Source: Loxodes magnus
Lineage: Eukaryota; Ciliophora; Karyorelictea; Loxodida; Loxodidae
Length of the DNA stretch: 64,000 nucleotides
NCBI GenBank assembly: GCA_946699065.1
Contig: CAMPDV010000952.1
Span: 62,001-126,000, forward strand
Reading direction: 5' to 3'
Position 1 is the first letter of the stretch. Every line of letters begins with the position of its first letter. The notes beneath the pieces were generated by a model that searched no databases, was not told the origin of the DNA, and saw only the letters and a list, made by a program, of their open reading frames with translations. Shown one piece after another: positions 36,131-49,529 of this stretch. Position numbers and translations under genes: made by a program.

Positions 36131-36797
36131 CTAGCTATCTAATAATTAGATAAACTAGAATTTTTAATGTAAATGGAAAAACATAAACTGCCTCCTTTAA
36201 AATTGAGAACATTTTTTTAATGGAAAATATAGGTTGAAAGGCAGCTGCAGATTTGAAACTAGCCAGGATGCATAATATAGTAAATTTGTAAATAATAAAC
36301 AGTAAATTTTAGGGAAGCAGAGGAAAAAAAATTTCCAGTCTCTAAATTTTGGATAAAATGTTATTAAGGATTGATAGCAAAATTAGAAATTCTGAATTTT
36401 ATAACTAAACCTCTACAAAATATTTGATAGCTTTGTAAAATTGGAATTATATATAGTTGATATTAGTAAAGTTTAAGTACAATACTCTAATAAACGAAAT
36501 ATAATTTAAAAATGTTTATATTATAATTAATTATTTAATTTTCTCAATTTATAAGACTAGCACTCTCTAAGCAAGATATATATTAATAACCGAAATGAGA
36601 CATATAAAAGCAAAAAGAAATAATTGTATATTTAAAACTATCTCTTAAAGATATAAAGTTTAATATTTACAAGAAAAATTAAATAAAAGCAGAAGATTTA
36701 TGTATAAAGAAGTAAATATTGGGAGAATATAAAATTAAATAAAATGTAAATAAATTAATAAAATTAAAAAACTATAATTTTAATATTCAAAGAAGAT
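36131..36797. other. AT-rich spacer
   Basis: No gene recognised. The last ~150 bp before ATG 36798 are A-rich and may include a leader. Confidence 0.4.
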
Positions 36798-37193
36798 ATG
36801 TCTTAAAAAAATCAAAGTTCATTCGTCATAAATAGATTGAGCCCAATCAATCACTTAAATGATGCATTACTAGGTTTAGAATAATGTAAATATAAAAGTG
36901 AAATTAGAACTTTAGTAAAAAATTATCTTTTATAAGCGATGGAAATTGCTTCTATCTTACTATTGAATCCCCATTCTTAGAACATCTATCTAGTTAGGCA
37001 ATAGTAGTTCAATACGAAAAGATATAAATTAGGAAAATAAGAAATTTATTAAGGATAGAAAAAATATTAATAAGAAATAAAAATAAAAGTCATATACTAC
37101 TTAAAAAAATCACCAAGTAAAAAATTTAAAATGAATGAATCCAAAAAAATAATAAAATTTGTTTAAATACAATAGTCAGCAAATAAAAAATGA
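36798..37193 (+). CDS. Unknown 131-aa protein
   Basis: A compact frame from ATG 36798 to TGA 37191. It begins MSQKNQSSFVINRLSPINHL, with NDALLGLEQCKYKSEIRTL and a short hydrophobic stretch (AMEIASILLLN), and ends in a Lys/Gln-rich tail (KSPSKKFKMNESKKIIKF). Gln is coded only by TAA, TAG and a few CAA. No family was recognised. It lies 300 bp upstream of ARF copy 2, on the same strand. Confidence 0.55.
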
Positions 37194-37490
37194 CTGAATC
37201 TTTGTTTTTTTTATTAAAAAATAATAAGTTTTACTTTCTTGAAAGAAGTATAAATCTATTCACGCAAAAAATTCTTGAAAAAGAAAAAAATAATTGAGAA
37301 AAGCAATAAATAAGATAAAAATTTATAAAAAGCTGATTAAGGATGACATCAGATTGTATACAATTATCTTTACATAAAATATTTAATTTAAAAATCTAAA
37401 TAAAAAGGTCTAGAAAAAGAATTAAAAAATAATCCAAAAGGTGATAAAAAGTGCTAAATAAAGAGAAAAGTATTGAAACATATTAAAAAG
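37194..37490. other. Short spacer before ARF copy 2
   Basis: A-rich DNA holding the presumed promoter and leader of the ARF gene. No defined motif. Confidence 0.35.
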
Positions 37491-38030
<540 letters not shown>

Positions 38031-38579
38031 ATGAACAATCCTAGATTATTAACTTTAAAGAAAAAAATGTAAATAATTAAAATAATCTAAATAAGTTTAA
38101 AAAATTAAATAAAATTTACTAATAAAAATATATTTTTTATCAAAACAAATATTCAACGTGAAATCTATACAAATTTTTAAAGGTTCTTCATTTTCGGACA
38201 AACAAATATCGATTAAAAAAATCTTTAAAATATAATAGACAAAAATTTAATTTGACTCCTGCATAATCTATAAAAATTTATCTTGATATAAAAAATTAGA
38301 AAAATCATTCTTAAAACTTATGAAAGAACAGTAATAAAATTTTTTGAAATAATTAAAAAATCTTTAGTTAAAGCTTAAGATTTATCAAGTAATAAGTTTA
38401 ATTGCAATATAAATAAAAATATAAAATTCCTTTAAAATTTGACATAATATAAAGAGAAATTTGTAATTTAGAAGAAAAAGCAACTTGGAAATGTAGAAAT
38501 AGATCATATTAAATTTGAAGTTAGTTTTTGAAAAGAATGCTGCTTATAAGTTTAAAGATGAAGATGATAAAAAGCTTAA
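38031..38579. other. AT-rich spacer (duplicate of 416-959)
   Basis: Same content as the copy 1 spacer with scattered differences. No gene seen. Confidence 0.5.
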
Positions 38580-39600
38580 GAACTAAAAGACTGTAAGAAG
38601 AACTTTAAGATTGCAAACCGTTAACATTGCGAGCTCGGATCTCTTTCTAAAGTTATATCTGAATATCGAAAGCGCGGAAATCACAAAATGATAGTAAGAT
38701 GAACTTTAAGTTAGGAATTCGCTTTCCTTTAGAGCTCTTTCAAATCTTGCCATTGAATTGAGAATCGAGAGTGCTTAAATATTAAAATTCTGAAAGAGAA
38801 ACTTTAAGTTAAGAATCCGTTAATCGTAAAATGCTCTGATCAATTTCTCCAAATTTGAAATGAGAATCGAAAATGCTAAGTACTAAAAGACTGTAAGAAG
38901 AACTTTAAGTTCGGAATCCGTTATCCTTGAGCGCTCTAATCAAAATCTCAAAAAAAGTCTGTGTAGAGTTAAAGCTTATGAACTTTAAGAAGAACTTTAA
39001 GAAGAACTTTAAGTATGAAATCCGTATCCTTTAGAGCTCGACTGTTTTCTAAAGCATAATCAAATTATCGAAAGTGCTGAAATCTAAAAAACTGTAAGAT
39101 GAACTTTAAGTTTTAAATCTGTTATCCTTGCGAGCTCTGATCACGTTTTCAAAAAATGTCTGGATAGATGATAAGCTTAAAAACTTCAATACGTTAAGAA
39201 GAATTTAAGTTTGGAATCCATTTTCTAGATTGCTCTGTTTTTTTTCTCAAAATAAGTCTGAGTTACGAATAAGCGTAAATACTTAAAGAACGAAAATACA
39301 ACTTATTTTATAGACTCCGTATCACTTGAGATCTTTGGTTTAATTCTAAAAATTTTTGTCGGGATATAGTTGAAAAACTTAAAAATTGAAAGAAGAACTT
39401 TGACTAAAAACTCCATTCTGTTTCATATTTATATCCAGTTCTTAAATTATTAGTAATATCGATTAAAAGCGGAATATTTTAAGGTTGAACATTGAATTTA
39501 AAAATGTTTCTGCTTGATAGCTTTGGTCTAGTTCTCGAAACGAGTCTCATTAGGGATAAAGCTGAAGAACCTAGAAGATTGTGAGTAGAACTTTGAATTA
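38580..39600. repeat. Degenerate ~100-bp tandem repeat, copy 2
   Basis: Same repeat as 960-2060. One unit present in copy 1 around 1235-1330 is absent here, where the sequence jumps from ctccaaa directly to tttgaaatgagaatcg. Confidence 0.8.
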
Positions 39601-40206
39601 AAAATTCGTTCCGCCCTTTCTAAGGATTTTCACACGCCCATTCTTTTTACCATATTCTTACTTAAGATTTCTGAGAAATGCTAAATAATTTCATTTGCTA
39701 GCATTTCTGTTGGAATGAGTCTTTGGTTGTAGTTCTTATCTTCTAAAAAAAAATTAAATTTATAAATTTTTCTCTTTTAGCAGTTCCGAGCTTCGTATTC
39801 TCGTCTATTTATTTCTCATTCTTTTCTTCCTACATTCTAAAGATTTTCAAAGAGCTTTAGTCTTAGTAAATGTTCTAACTTAGCTACTTTTTTTGATATT
39901 AAGATTAGTTAAAGATTGTGTCCCTTTTTTAGTGCATTGCTCGTAGTAGTTTTTAAAGATTTTAGGATAGAGATGTTTTTGTTATTTATATAATAAAAAA
40001 TGTGATTAAGTTGTAAAGCTGGTTGGTTTTTTAAATTTAGCAAAATGTATTGGTGCGGATTGTAGATAGGTACTTGATATAAGAGGTTAATATTGTAGTA
40101 TGTATGTAATGATAGATATTTGAATTTATAATGGTTAATTATAATTTTTGATGGTAACTGTTATAAATTACCTTTATAAGCTTTTTTAATCTAAATAATA
40201 ATAAAA
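39601..40206. other. Spacer upstream of RING-kelch copy 2
   Basis: Almost identical to 2061-2680. Its right half is T/G-rich and C-poor up to the start codon. Confidence 0.4.
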
Positions 40207-42211
40207 ATGTAAGCGTTACCAAAATGCTTAATCTGCTAAGAAGATTACAACTTAACTAATGCTCTTCCAACTGTCTTACCTTGTGGACATATTTACTGTG
40301 GTTTGTGTTTGAATACTCAGTTCTGATTATAAGGCATAATGTAATGTCCTATTTGTTAAAAAGGATTCCATTTTAGATTTGAAGACTTACCTTAAGAAAG
40401 TGATTTAATAAGAATGATATTTTAAAACTAATAATACATATAAAAGATTTAAGATGCTAGATAGAAATTAAAAGAGATAAGGAAGTAAATTATGCAAAAA
40501 TCTAAAACCATTACAACCAAATTATCTAACATTACTAATACTCTCATTATACCATATACTAATATCATCCAATACACTACCATTAACTACAACTAATAAC
40601 ACTAAAATATTATACAATCATCCTAATTCCCTATTTACTCATTTCTAAAACCAACTCAAATCCAAACTATAACAGTCTAACTATATTCCACTATATAACC
40701 ACCTTTACTACTAAACCCTAAATTAACTTCAAATTATATCACACAAATAAGAAACAAACTATAGTAGAATACAAAGTAACAACAGTTAAACACTAAACAG
40801 ACTAATTAACATAAACTAACCTAGTAGCAACAGTTTATTCAATCTAACTATATTCACTTTTTTAATTGCTTTATTTAAAAATTAAGTTTATTTAACATTT
40901 AAACTGAGTAATTACGATAAGTCTAAGTTTAAATTATAATTTATGGAGGCAGTAAAAGTATAGAATATTAAAATAAGTTATATTTAATTGGAGGATATAA
41001 CTAAAATTAAAAGAAAGGAATAAAAGAAACTTGATAGTTCGATTTCGAAGGTAATAATACAAAACTTAGTGATCTAAATGAGGGAAGATGAGCTTTTGGA
41101 ATAGCAGCAGCTTAAAATTATCTTTATGTGGTTGGGGGAATTACTAGTACAAATAAAAAGTTATAATTAGTAGAAAAGTTAAAGATAGGAAACTAAAATA
41201 AATGATAAAAATGCTCTTAATTTCCATTTTAAATAGCAGGCTAAACTTTAGTAGTAGATAAAGATGAATAAAACATTTATTCAATTGGAGGTGTAAATTA
41301 GAAAGGATAAGCTTTAAAAGATATATGAAAGTATAACATATAGAATGATAGATGGAGTAAGTAAAATTTGAATCTTCCTGAAGCTGTTGCTTGTCCTATA
41401 GTTTCTTTAGAGCCTTTTGTCGTAATCGGAGGTTGAAAAAATTTTTATACGAAAGAATGTTCAAGAAGAATATATAAAAGAAACAAATAATAATGGCAAT
41501 AAAGTTAAATTTTTAAAGATGTCTTTGCTTTAACGGAGATGAAAATAAGAGGTGTCTATGGATATGTTTTTGCTTCTGAATAGGGAAGAGCTTCAATAAT
41601 GAGGATTGATTTAGAAAAGTTGAGTTATAGAAGTGTTAAAGGGGATAACTGAGATAATAATAATATTGATATGATTAATATTATTGATAATAAATATAGT
41701 TTTATATGTAAGTAGTTTAAATATCTATAGTAAATATGTTACTACTTATTAATATGGTTAATCTATACTTATTAATGTTGTATTTTTATAAGTTTTTTTG
41801 TATGTTTAAGTGTATATATGATGTTGATATGGTAATGTAGTTATAGCTATATAGTTGACAATAAAGATTATTTTCCTTACTAGCTCTTTTTAAAGCTGAA
41901 ATAAATAAAGAATCAAATTTTATCTAAACATCTTTAAAAATCTATTATTCAAATATTATCATTATTCAGATACTAACATACAGCTTATAACATACCAAAA
42001 CATATTCAACAATGTCAAAAAACTATCTTTAATATATCCTTATATTTAAATTATACAAGTACAGATTACTATTTATCTAATCAAAACTATAATCAAATTA
42101 TCATTAACCTATATCTAAATACAAGTCATTATTACTATCATACACTCTAAAATACATACTTTAATACCAACTACTAAACTTTCCTATACACATATATCAA
42201 ATCAGGCCATT
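40207..42211 (+). CDS. RING-finger/kelch-repeat protein, copy 2
   Basis: Same architecture and frame as copy 1, starting at ATG 40207. The RING and the linker are essentially identical to copy 1. The kelch part differs in blocks: YGGSKSIEYQNKLYLIGG here against DYSKSIEYQ in copy 1, EGRWAFGIAAAQ against EGRHEFGLAAAQ, and IAGQTLVV against IVWQTLVV. The copy 2 versions of the first two sites are closer to a canonical kelch blade (GG, R-W). Copy 2 lacks the TGA that ends copy 1, because the 91-bp segment begins exactly there, so its true end is uncertain. The likely role is an E3 ligase with a kelch substrate receptor. Confidence 0.75.
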
Positions 42212-42302
42212 ATAACCCTAATACTTTTGATAAAAGTTCAATCATAATAAATAAATAATAGTAAATAACAACGTACACTTGTGTGATAAACCTTACTTAT
42301 TT
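42212..42302. other. 91-bp segment present only in copy 2
   Basis: Copy 1 reads ccatt|gaggg with nothing between. Copy 2 has 91 extra bp at that point, bounded by TT or ATT on both sides. This is the pattern of a small precise insertion or excision, such as an internally eliminated sequence or miniature element, but it could be a plain deletion in copy 1. Confidence 0.8.
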
Positions 42303-44090
42303 GAGGGTTCTCTCAATCGGTACCAGAATATAACTAGGGTGCTTAAGTTAAGGTCTCAGAGTAATCCTGCCTCTATGTCGTTAATCTGGTTAGGAATTGG
42401 AAAAACCTGAAGACATGACTGAGACAAATTATATCTTTAAGTATAAAATTAAATTAGATTGTGAAATTTGGCACAATAATTGGATTTTATTCTATTCCCT
42501 TTTAACTTTAGCCTTCAGAAAGAAATAAAATAATTTTGAGAGTAAAGGTAATAAATTTTTATTTAAAAAACTGAGAAAAAAGCGACCAAGAGATCAGACA
42601 AAGCCAGAAATATTTCTAGACTATTTAACAACAAAATTTGGTTTTTTTATTAATCGTGGTGAACCTAATAAAGGTAGAATCACGTTTATTTATTTATCTT
42701 TAGAAACGTTCTCATCAGATTATTAAATACTAGCCTTCTTATACTTAGCAGATAAAACTTCCCTTTTAAATTTAGTCTTCTAGGTAACATTCAAATTAAT
42801 ACTTACTTCTGGGATATTCGATTTTAACTTAGAAAAAGATGCAAGAGAGTAGAATTTACATAATTAAAATTTTAAGTTGTCTAAAAGTAGTGTAATATAT
42901 TACTTAGTAGCACATGAAGGTTAATTGAACCAGCTAAATATTATGAATAATCATTGAATTAAATTAAAAGTTCTGAAGAGCCCTACTAGAGAGTAAAGAT
43001 CTCCTAATATCAGTGTATCAGGAAAAATATTGAGACCTTTGGCATTACGAAAAGGCTCTGATGTAGTAAAATGTATTCCTGATATTGATATTTTTGTAAG
43101 AAGAGGAGTGGTCACTGGAGATAATCATTTTGAATTCATAAATTATGAAGTAAAAGCGTTATAGATTTGTCCTTTTGTTTAAAATTAGACTTTTCAACAG
43201 TGCTCTATGATCTTAAAACAAGTCTGAAACAGCTGATTTATCAACTTATTAGAAACATAAAAAAACTCGAATAGGAATTAAACTCCCAGGAGAAAGAGAT
43301 GATTGTATTAAGTCAGGATTTGATAAGATGATGATGAAGTCCATATGGTAAACCGAAGAGCTAAAGTCGGAGTTTATGAACAAATGAAAAGTTTAGAAAA
43401 TAATATTTGAATAATGCAAGAGTAAGACAAGAAAAACTGAGCAAAATTAGATTCTAGACTTAAATTAATAGAAGAAAACCTGTAGAAGCCTTCATAAGGA
43501 ACTCCAATCGAAATAGAGAAACGGGAAGGCCATTTCCTAGAGCAAGAAAAAGATGCTACATTTGCAACAGCACTTGACATTTATGACGGAAATGTCCTCA
43601 ATAGAAAGAAATAAGAATGAATATCTGGAAAAATGTTAACTAATAACAACTGAAGTAGCAAGCGAAGGAATTCTTCCCATCGGGAAATGGGAAAATCTGG
43701 AAAAAAATTCTCAACTCAGATTATATAAAAGAGATCAGTAATTTTATCTCATCTCTAGCTTAATTAACGAGTTTGAAAACAAGCTCAATTGAGGATTAAA
43801 AGCTAACTTTTTGTTTCAAAGTGAGAGAACTTCAATACCTTGAAGAAACTTAGTATTATATAAGAAATATTGCAACTCTTTTAGGAGAATTCTGTAATGC
43901 TAATAGATAAGGAATATCGTTAGAGATAAGATAAATATGTCTTGAGTTAAAAGCTCTTAATTATTAATACTGTAAGGATTGGATGACATTTTAAAGGCTA
44001 CAATAAATGTATGATAATGATAATGAAATTAAAATGTTCAACAGTGCCAATCTGGACACCGTTTAAAATAAGTTGTTTTATCAGCAACAC
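42303..44090 (+). pseudogene. Kinesin-like region joined to a coiled coil, copy 2
   Basis: 42303-43229 matches copy 1 (4686-5613). One reading frame is more continuous here than there (PEDMTETNYIFKYKIKLDC, then KFLFKKLRKKRPRDQTKPEI, then TSGIFDFNLEKDAREQNLHN). After 43229 the sequence is unrelated to copy 1. It opens with a coiled coil (LIRNIKKLEQELNSQEKEMI, EELKSEFMNKWKVQKIIFEQ) and a Gln/Lys-rich tail (ISSLINEFENKLNWGLKANF). The DLAGSQ segment of copy 1 is absent. Copy 2 may be an internal deletion that joined a motor part to the tail of a kinesin, but that is inference. Frame changes occur. Confidence 0.4.
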
Positions 44091-44096
44091 TTCTCA

Positions 44097-44894
44097 TCAT
44101 TCTTGACTTTCTAATGAAATTATCTTCACTAAGGTCTTCTCAGTTTTTTGATTTCTTGTTCTTATTATTTCAAAAGGTACTTCACATCATTTTCTTCTGT
44201 AAATATCTCCATGCTAGTTGCAATAGAGCCTCTAGTATTTTTCTTATTCTTTACGCCAAAATTTTTTCTTGAAATTCTAAAATTTTTAGCAATTCTTGTA
44301 CAAATGTCACTTACTCTTACAGTAGTAGCATTTCTTCCTTACTTATCTGATTGGTTTTCGATTTATAACCTCTTTTTATTCTATCTCCATCTAATTTGTC
44401 TAATTAGTTATGTTTGTGCTAATATTGTTTTGCTTAATAAACTCCAACTCTTGTTTTTATACGATATTTCCAAGCCTTGCTGTTTCTTATCTATGTTCAG
44501 TTTAAATGTTCCAATATGCTTGGAGTTCCCTTTCTTAATTAATAATCATAATCTCTAAGTTATCTTATCCAAGCGATAATAAGTTTCTTAGTTCTTAATT
44601 TTCCAACTTAAGCCCTTTAATCTCTTCCTAGAGATTGGATATTTCAAATACTAACTGTTAAATATTGATTTCCTTTTTAATTATCTTTGATGGAAGTTCT
44701 TTTCCTGTTATTATATTAGATTCCTTTCTTTTTATTACTTTAGGAGGTGTTTATTATAGTTATTAGGTTCTTTATTAGTTTTGCAAGTGGGGAGAAGAAG
44801 ACTCTTGATACTTTTTTTACGCCTGCTTTTTCTCTAGAGCTTTTTTCTCTTCTTTGCTCAAGAAAAAGCCTAGAACAAGATTTTAAGACTCCAT
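44097..44894 (-). CDS. Zinc-knuckle (CCHC) protein, family member A
   Basis: One frame of 265 codons from ATG 44894 (MESQNLVLGFFLSKEEKKAL) to tandem TGA TGA at 44094-44099. Basic, Gln-rich N-terminus, then a coiled coil (VFEISNLQEEIKGLKLENQE), then the knuckle CYYCKSKWHLYKNC (C-x2-C-x4-H-x4-C) near residue 185, then LYCNQHGDIYRRKWC about 25 residues later, as in members B and C. It looks whole. The upstream bases TAAAGAGTAGAAGGTTACTA resemble those before member B. CCHC proteins bind RNA or single-stranded DNA. It may be a host protein, a LINE ORF1 or a Gag-like fossil; no repeats at its ends were identified. Confidence 0.7.
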
Positions 44895-45389
44895 TTTTTA
44901 TACTCTTTCAATAAATTTAGGATTAAAAGTAGAAAAATGTATTAGGAGAATAAAGAGTAGAAGGTTACTAATGGGGTATTGAATATATATTAGTTATAAC
45001 ATTTAATACCATATAGAATGATAGGTCTAAAGCATATTTTATTTAATCTTATAAAGCTATTATAGTTATTATAAGTGAAATACCAATAATAACCAATTTT
45101 CATTATTTCCTATTCCAATAATTCAATACTATCTAAAATTAAACTAAACTATCTACACTTAAACCAAATTAATACCTCCTTTTAACTATATCAAACCTAC
45201 ACTAATACTTAGTAATTAACTGAAGAATTCTAGCAAAATTAAAATTACTTCCAATATTACTACCAATATAGCCACCCAAATTGCTAACCAAAAGTAAAAC
45301 CATATCATCAAAAATATCCCTTAAAATACTGTTTTTTCGCTTTTAGATTTTTGCTCTTTATTAGCCATTGCTTTATTTGCATATTAACT
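44895..45389. other. Spacer with homology to the upstream of member B
   Basis: The first 90 bp include the bases shared with the region upstream of 32934. After about 45060 the plus strand is A/C-rich and G-poor. No gene recognised. Confidence 0.45.
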
Positions 45390-46480
45390 CCAAAAATATT
45401 AAAATGCATTTCTTTTTAAATAAGATCTTCTATATCAAGATAGGAACTAAAGAAAAGGTAGATTCTAAATTGCCAAGTAAATTAAAAAAATAGAAGATGG
45501 TAAGTTACCTAAAAAAACAGTTAAAATAAAGATTTAAGAAAGAACTATTGAACCTACAAATAAGAAGTATGTCTATTTTATTTAGAGTTTGTCATTCTTT
45601 AAAGATATAAAAGAACGAAACTGAGTTTATTCTATATACTATCAAAGTAAGTAGATTCAGAAGGACGGGATTAAATTCTTCTCATGGAAGATTAAATAAT
45701 GCTAAACCTTAACAAAATGCGCAACTTATTGGGCCATTTTCTCATATTTCTAGGTGTGATTATTTGGTTAAAGCTCTTAAATTGAAGAATTTTCTAATTA
45801 GATACACTAAGAAGAGTTAGCTATGCCTATTGCAATCAAGTTATATCCTGCTTCTATTATCTGCTTATAATTATCATAGAATAAAAGGCTTATAGTATGC
45901 TTTTAATTTTATCAGGAGCTTATTATTTGTTCAAATGTACAGGGATTTTCACTAAACAGAAGCAAATTAAGCTGGCGTTTTTATTAATCAGTCTATATAG
46001 TTTATAAACGTAAGTTTTTATAATCCTGCTAAGCTTAATTTCATAGTTAAATACTTAATATTTAGAGTTTCATCCAAAACTTTGTTATCTCAGGCTAAAA
46101 AATAAAGTTTTTTCTTACTATTACTTAAAATTCGGTCCTAACAGAATTGCTGCTAAAGAGATCAACGATTTTATTATTTCTTTACTCAATATAAAAGAGG
46201 GAAGAATTTTGCTTTGCATATAAAAAAGTGAGAGATTTACGACAGGAGTTAATAATCCGATTGAAGAAGTAATTGAAGTGAAATATGTCTGATGTATTGA
46301 TGTCAAGAAAATGGCTATTCAGATTTAGGTTAACTCATTCCTAAGCTTTTAAGAATGAGAAAATTATCTTTCTAGTCTAAGCACGTTTTGGTCCATGAAT
46401 TAGGTTTTATTATGTTCTATAAATTTGATGAGTAAGTCTATTAGATTATCGTGCTTATTGAAACCACTTCACCTTTCATT
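45390..46480 (+). CDS. Unknown protein with membrane stretches
   Basis: From about 45470 one frame is convincing (KIEDGKLPKKTVKIKIQERT, PTNKKYVYFIQSLSFFKDI, KFFSWKIKQCQTLTKCATYW, EELAMPIAIKLYPASIICL). After about 46130 another frame takes over (PNRIAAKEINDFIISLLNIK, SERFTTGVNNPIEEVIEVKY). A single frame change near 46100 would join them. No family was recognised. Several Trp are TGA. Confidence 0.4.
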
Positions 46481-46869
46481 CTAACTGTTAACACTTTTAT
46501 TCAAAAACATCTCTGAGTTTAAAATCTTATTTGGATCTTTTTTTGCTGAGTGAACTAGTTTGATTTCTTTTTTTCGGACTTTCAAAAATGATTATGGTAA
46601 TCGTCACTTTGTTTCTATCTTAAAAAATTATAAAATATCTTTACATATTAATTTTAGAGTTAATAATCAGATTAATATAAACTCTTTTACATATTACTCT
46701 TCGACCTTGACAGCTCTTTTCTCTTTTATTTCCTTTTTCCTTGGCAGATTATCTCTATTTCCTTTATTTAAAAAACTGCTTTTTAATTTTTTCTTCAATA
46801 ATTTAAACTTTTCTAGTACTTTCTGTATAAGTACTTACTTTCTTCGTTTAGTCAATATGCTTTAGATAT

Positions 46870-48178
46870 TTTCTAGATATTGAAGTTTCTTTTAAACTGA
46901 TTTGTTGATCCTTTATAGCTTTAGTTTTTTGGAGTTTTATCTGATATAGATAAACTAGGAACTTTGCATTTGGGCTTTTCTTATTTCATTTTATATTCTT
47001 GAGCCAAATTCTACTATTAACCTCTTTTTTTTTATCATTCTTTTAATCTAAGACACTTTTCTTCTTTGTATATAACCCTGATTTCTAAGATGCTTAGCTC
47101 AAGTTAGTAGGAGGAACGGATTTATTCTCTAAATTCTTATAATTATTTGGCGTCGCTTGATTCCTTTTTATTCTAGTATTATAGTAGATTTTTTAAAACT
47201 TGAGGCTTTTCTACTTACTTATTATCTTTGCAAATTAGAGCTTAAATAGCTTTCTAAATTAGATTTGATTTGTAAGTTTTTTTAATTAGAAATTTTTTGA
47301 GTAGCCTGGCTTTTTTTATCCTGTAGACTAATTTAATTTTACTATTTTTCGCTTTTACTTAGATTACTGTTCCACCTGTCGCTCATATCTTGATCATTCT
47401 TACATTTTACTAAATTTATCATTTTACTTTATCTAGTGTCTTTGAGCAGATCTGAAGATAGAAAGCAGGGAAAATTGAAGGGAGATAAAAATTTATCCTC
47501 AAGATGCTTCTATTTACTTACAGCATTTTGGTCACCTCTCCATATTACCCTTATAAAATTAATTCCTTTAATGACTCGTTAATTTCAGACAAACTTTAAA
47601 GACTTCAGTTAGTTATTTCTCCAAGGATAGCAACATTTATTTCCCTTATTTTTAGCTGTTTTGCCTTACTAGCTTTCAGTTATTTTTACTCATTTACTGT
47701 ATCATAATTTAGTTTTCATGATTGAAAAAGCTGTTGAGTACATTTAAATTTCTCTGCTCCGAAAGTTTATCAGAAATATATCTTTCCTTGATTTAAATAT
47801 CCGACTGAAGATAAAAAAGGCAGCAGATCTTTTTTAAGTTTTTTAAATATCTTCTGTTAAACATCTGTTTAGAATTCTACTTCTTGATTACTATTTTTCA
47901 TCTTAAATAACCATTAAAAAATTCTTAAATTTAGACTCCTTGATTAATAAAGCTGCTTCTACTTTATTGATTACTAGTACTTTCAATTAATCCCTGAAAT
48001 TAAGATTTAGACTAATCTGAATAACTTTAATTCTTTGAAGTATTTTCAGAAATGTCGAATGGATTACCTTTTTTCCATTGAACTCTTCTTCTTACTTTAG
48101 AGCTGCTATTTCATGCCATTCTTAAGTTTGTTTATTTCTATTTCTCAGCTATGATAATGATAAAGCTTTTTCATACAT
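46870..48178 (-). CDS. Unknown Gln/Lys-rich coiled-coil protein
   Basis: It starts MYEKALSLSQLRNRNKQTQE at 48178. Later stretches in shifting frames are clearly protein-like (NPFDISENTSKNQSYSDQSK, QKIFKKLKKDLLPFLSSVGY, SLSEINESLKELILQGQYGE, DMSDRWNSNLSKSEKQQNQ). At least two frame changes are needed. The composition explains the strong T bias of the plus strand. No known domain. Confidence 0.4.
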
Positions 48179-49529
48179 GTAGCTATAAAGATTATAATAC
48201 TTTTTTTATTCTTAATAAATATAAGGTGAGATGCAGATTTTTACGGATGAAATGTATCTTAACTAATATGTAGGAAATTAAGAAGAATTTTGCACTTCTC
48301 CAGAATTTACCTTGATATTCTACTTTTAGAGGTAATAGCATTTTTTAAAATACCTATAATCATTTTAAAGGTATTTTAATTTCTTCATACGAGCTTTCTT
48401 AATAACTTGTTATTTCACTTTCCCCACCTAGAAGACCAGCAATCTATCTAACCTGCTAGCTTAACTGTAATTTTTGGTATTTTTCATCAACATAAAAACA
48501 ATCTAAGGTTTCTATTTTTCCATGCTATTTTATAATAATCTATCTTCCTTATTCCTTTAGCTAGCTGCTTTATATTTTTGCTTTTTATTCTGTTACTCAT
48601 ACTTTTCCAATATCAGTAACTCTTAACCTATTCTTGGAGCTTTAGTATCTACTCTAAGTATGGGTAATATTTACGATTAAAGAGGTTCTATTGCAAGTCT
48701 ATTTTTTAAAGGAAAGTCAAGGTTTATACTAATTTCAGGAAATATCAATTTCTAGCAACTTTAAGAGATCAGCATTTCAGAAAACTTGCTAAACTTAGTT
48801 ATGATTAACTATCAGGTTTCTCAGTTACTTTTAGGTGATAAACGAGAAGTCTTGGATGTAATTATAGGTTAATTTAAGATTCTGTAATGATGATATCTTT
48901 CTTTGATATTGTGTCAAGCGTATTAATTTAGTTATGTACTAGGTAATTTAGGTATTTTGCAACTATTCTAATTTATTTTTATGTTTACTAGTTTGGTGAT
49001 ATAAAGTTGTAGGTTTATTTGCATAATTAATTTGTTTAATTTGCGTTTTCAGAGATGACTGTAAATATGTAGGAAGTAGTTTTTGATGAGTTGGTGGTTA
49101 TATAATATTGTAGATTTTGTATATTAGGTTGAGATGTATAGGGTATTAAAAATAGGATTTAAATAGTAATTGGCTGAAATATTTGTATATGTTTTAGATA
49201 ATATATTTGGTTATTAGGTTGATTTAGCATAAATGATAGTGAGTTATTGAAATAAAATATAGTAATGTAGTGATGTAAAATTGACTAATATATTAGTATG
49301 TTACATGTTTGTAAGATTATATTAAATATTTAGTTGTGGCTTAATATTTATTATTTATAAATTATCTAAAATTTTAGAGGGAAAATTCTTCCATTTTATA
49401 TTTTAATTTTAATAGTAATTATTCTTCTATTTATTAAGTTATAAGTAATTAAAAGGATTATTATTTAGTTTCATATCTAAATCTCTTAAAACCAAAAATT
49501 ACTTTCTTTTTAGTCTATTCAAAAATAAA
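48179..49529. other. No clear gene; T/G-rich second half
   Basis: 48190-48880 is T-rich without a convincing frame. 48890-49350 is T/G-rich and almost free of C, just upstream of the RING/B-box gene, like the stretch upstream of the RING-kelch gene. Confidence 0.4.

Noticed and set aside
42212-42225. Telomere repeat (CCCTAA) at the start of the 91-bp segment
   Set aside because: Only a single CCCTAA occurs; there is no tandem array.
44148-44558. 136-aa plus-strand frame in the standard code
   Set aside because: It is the antisense shadow of zinc-knuckle member A, whose CCHC motif and coiled coil are on the minus strand.
46560-46865. 101-aa plus-strand hydrophobic frame
   Set aside because: Composition is that of an antisense shadow of Lys/Glu-rich coding, and no plus-strand context supports it.
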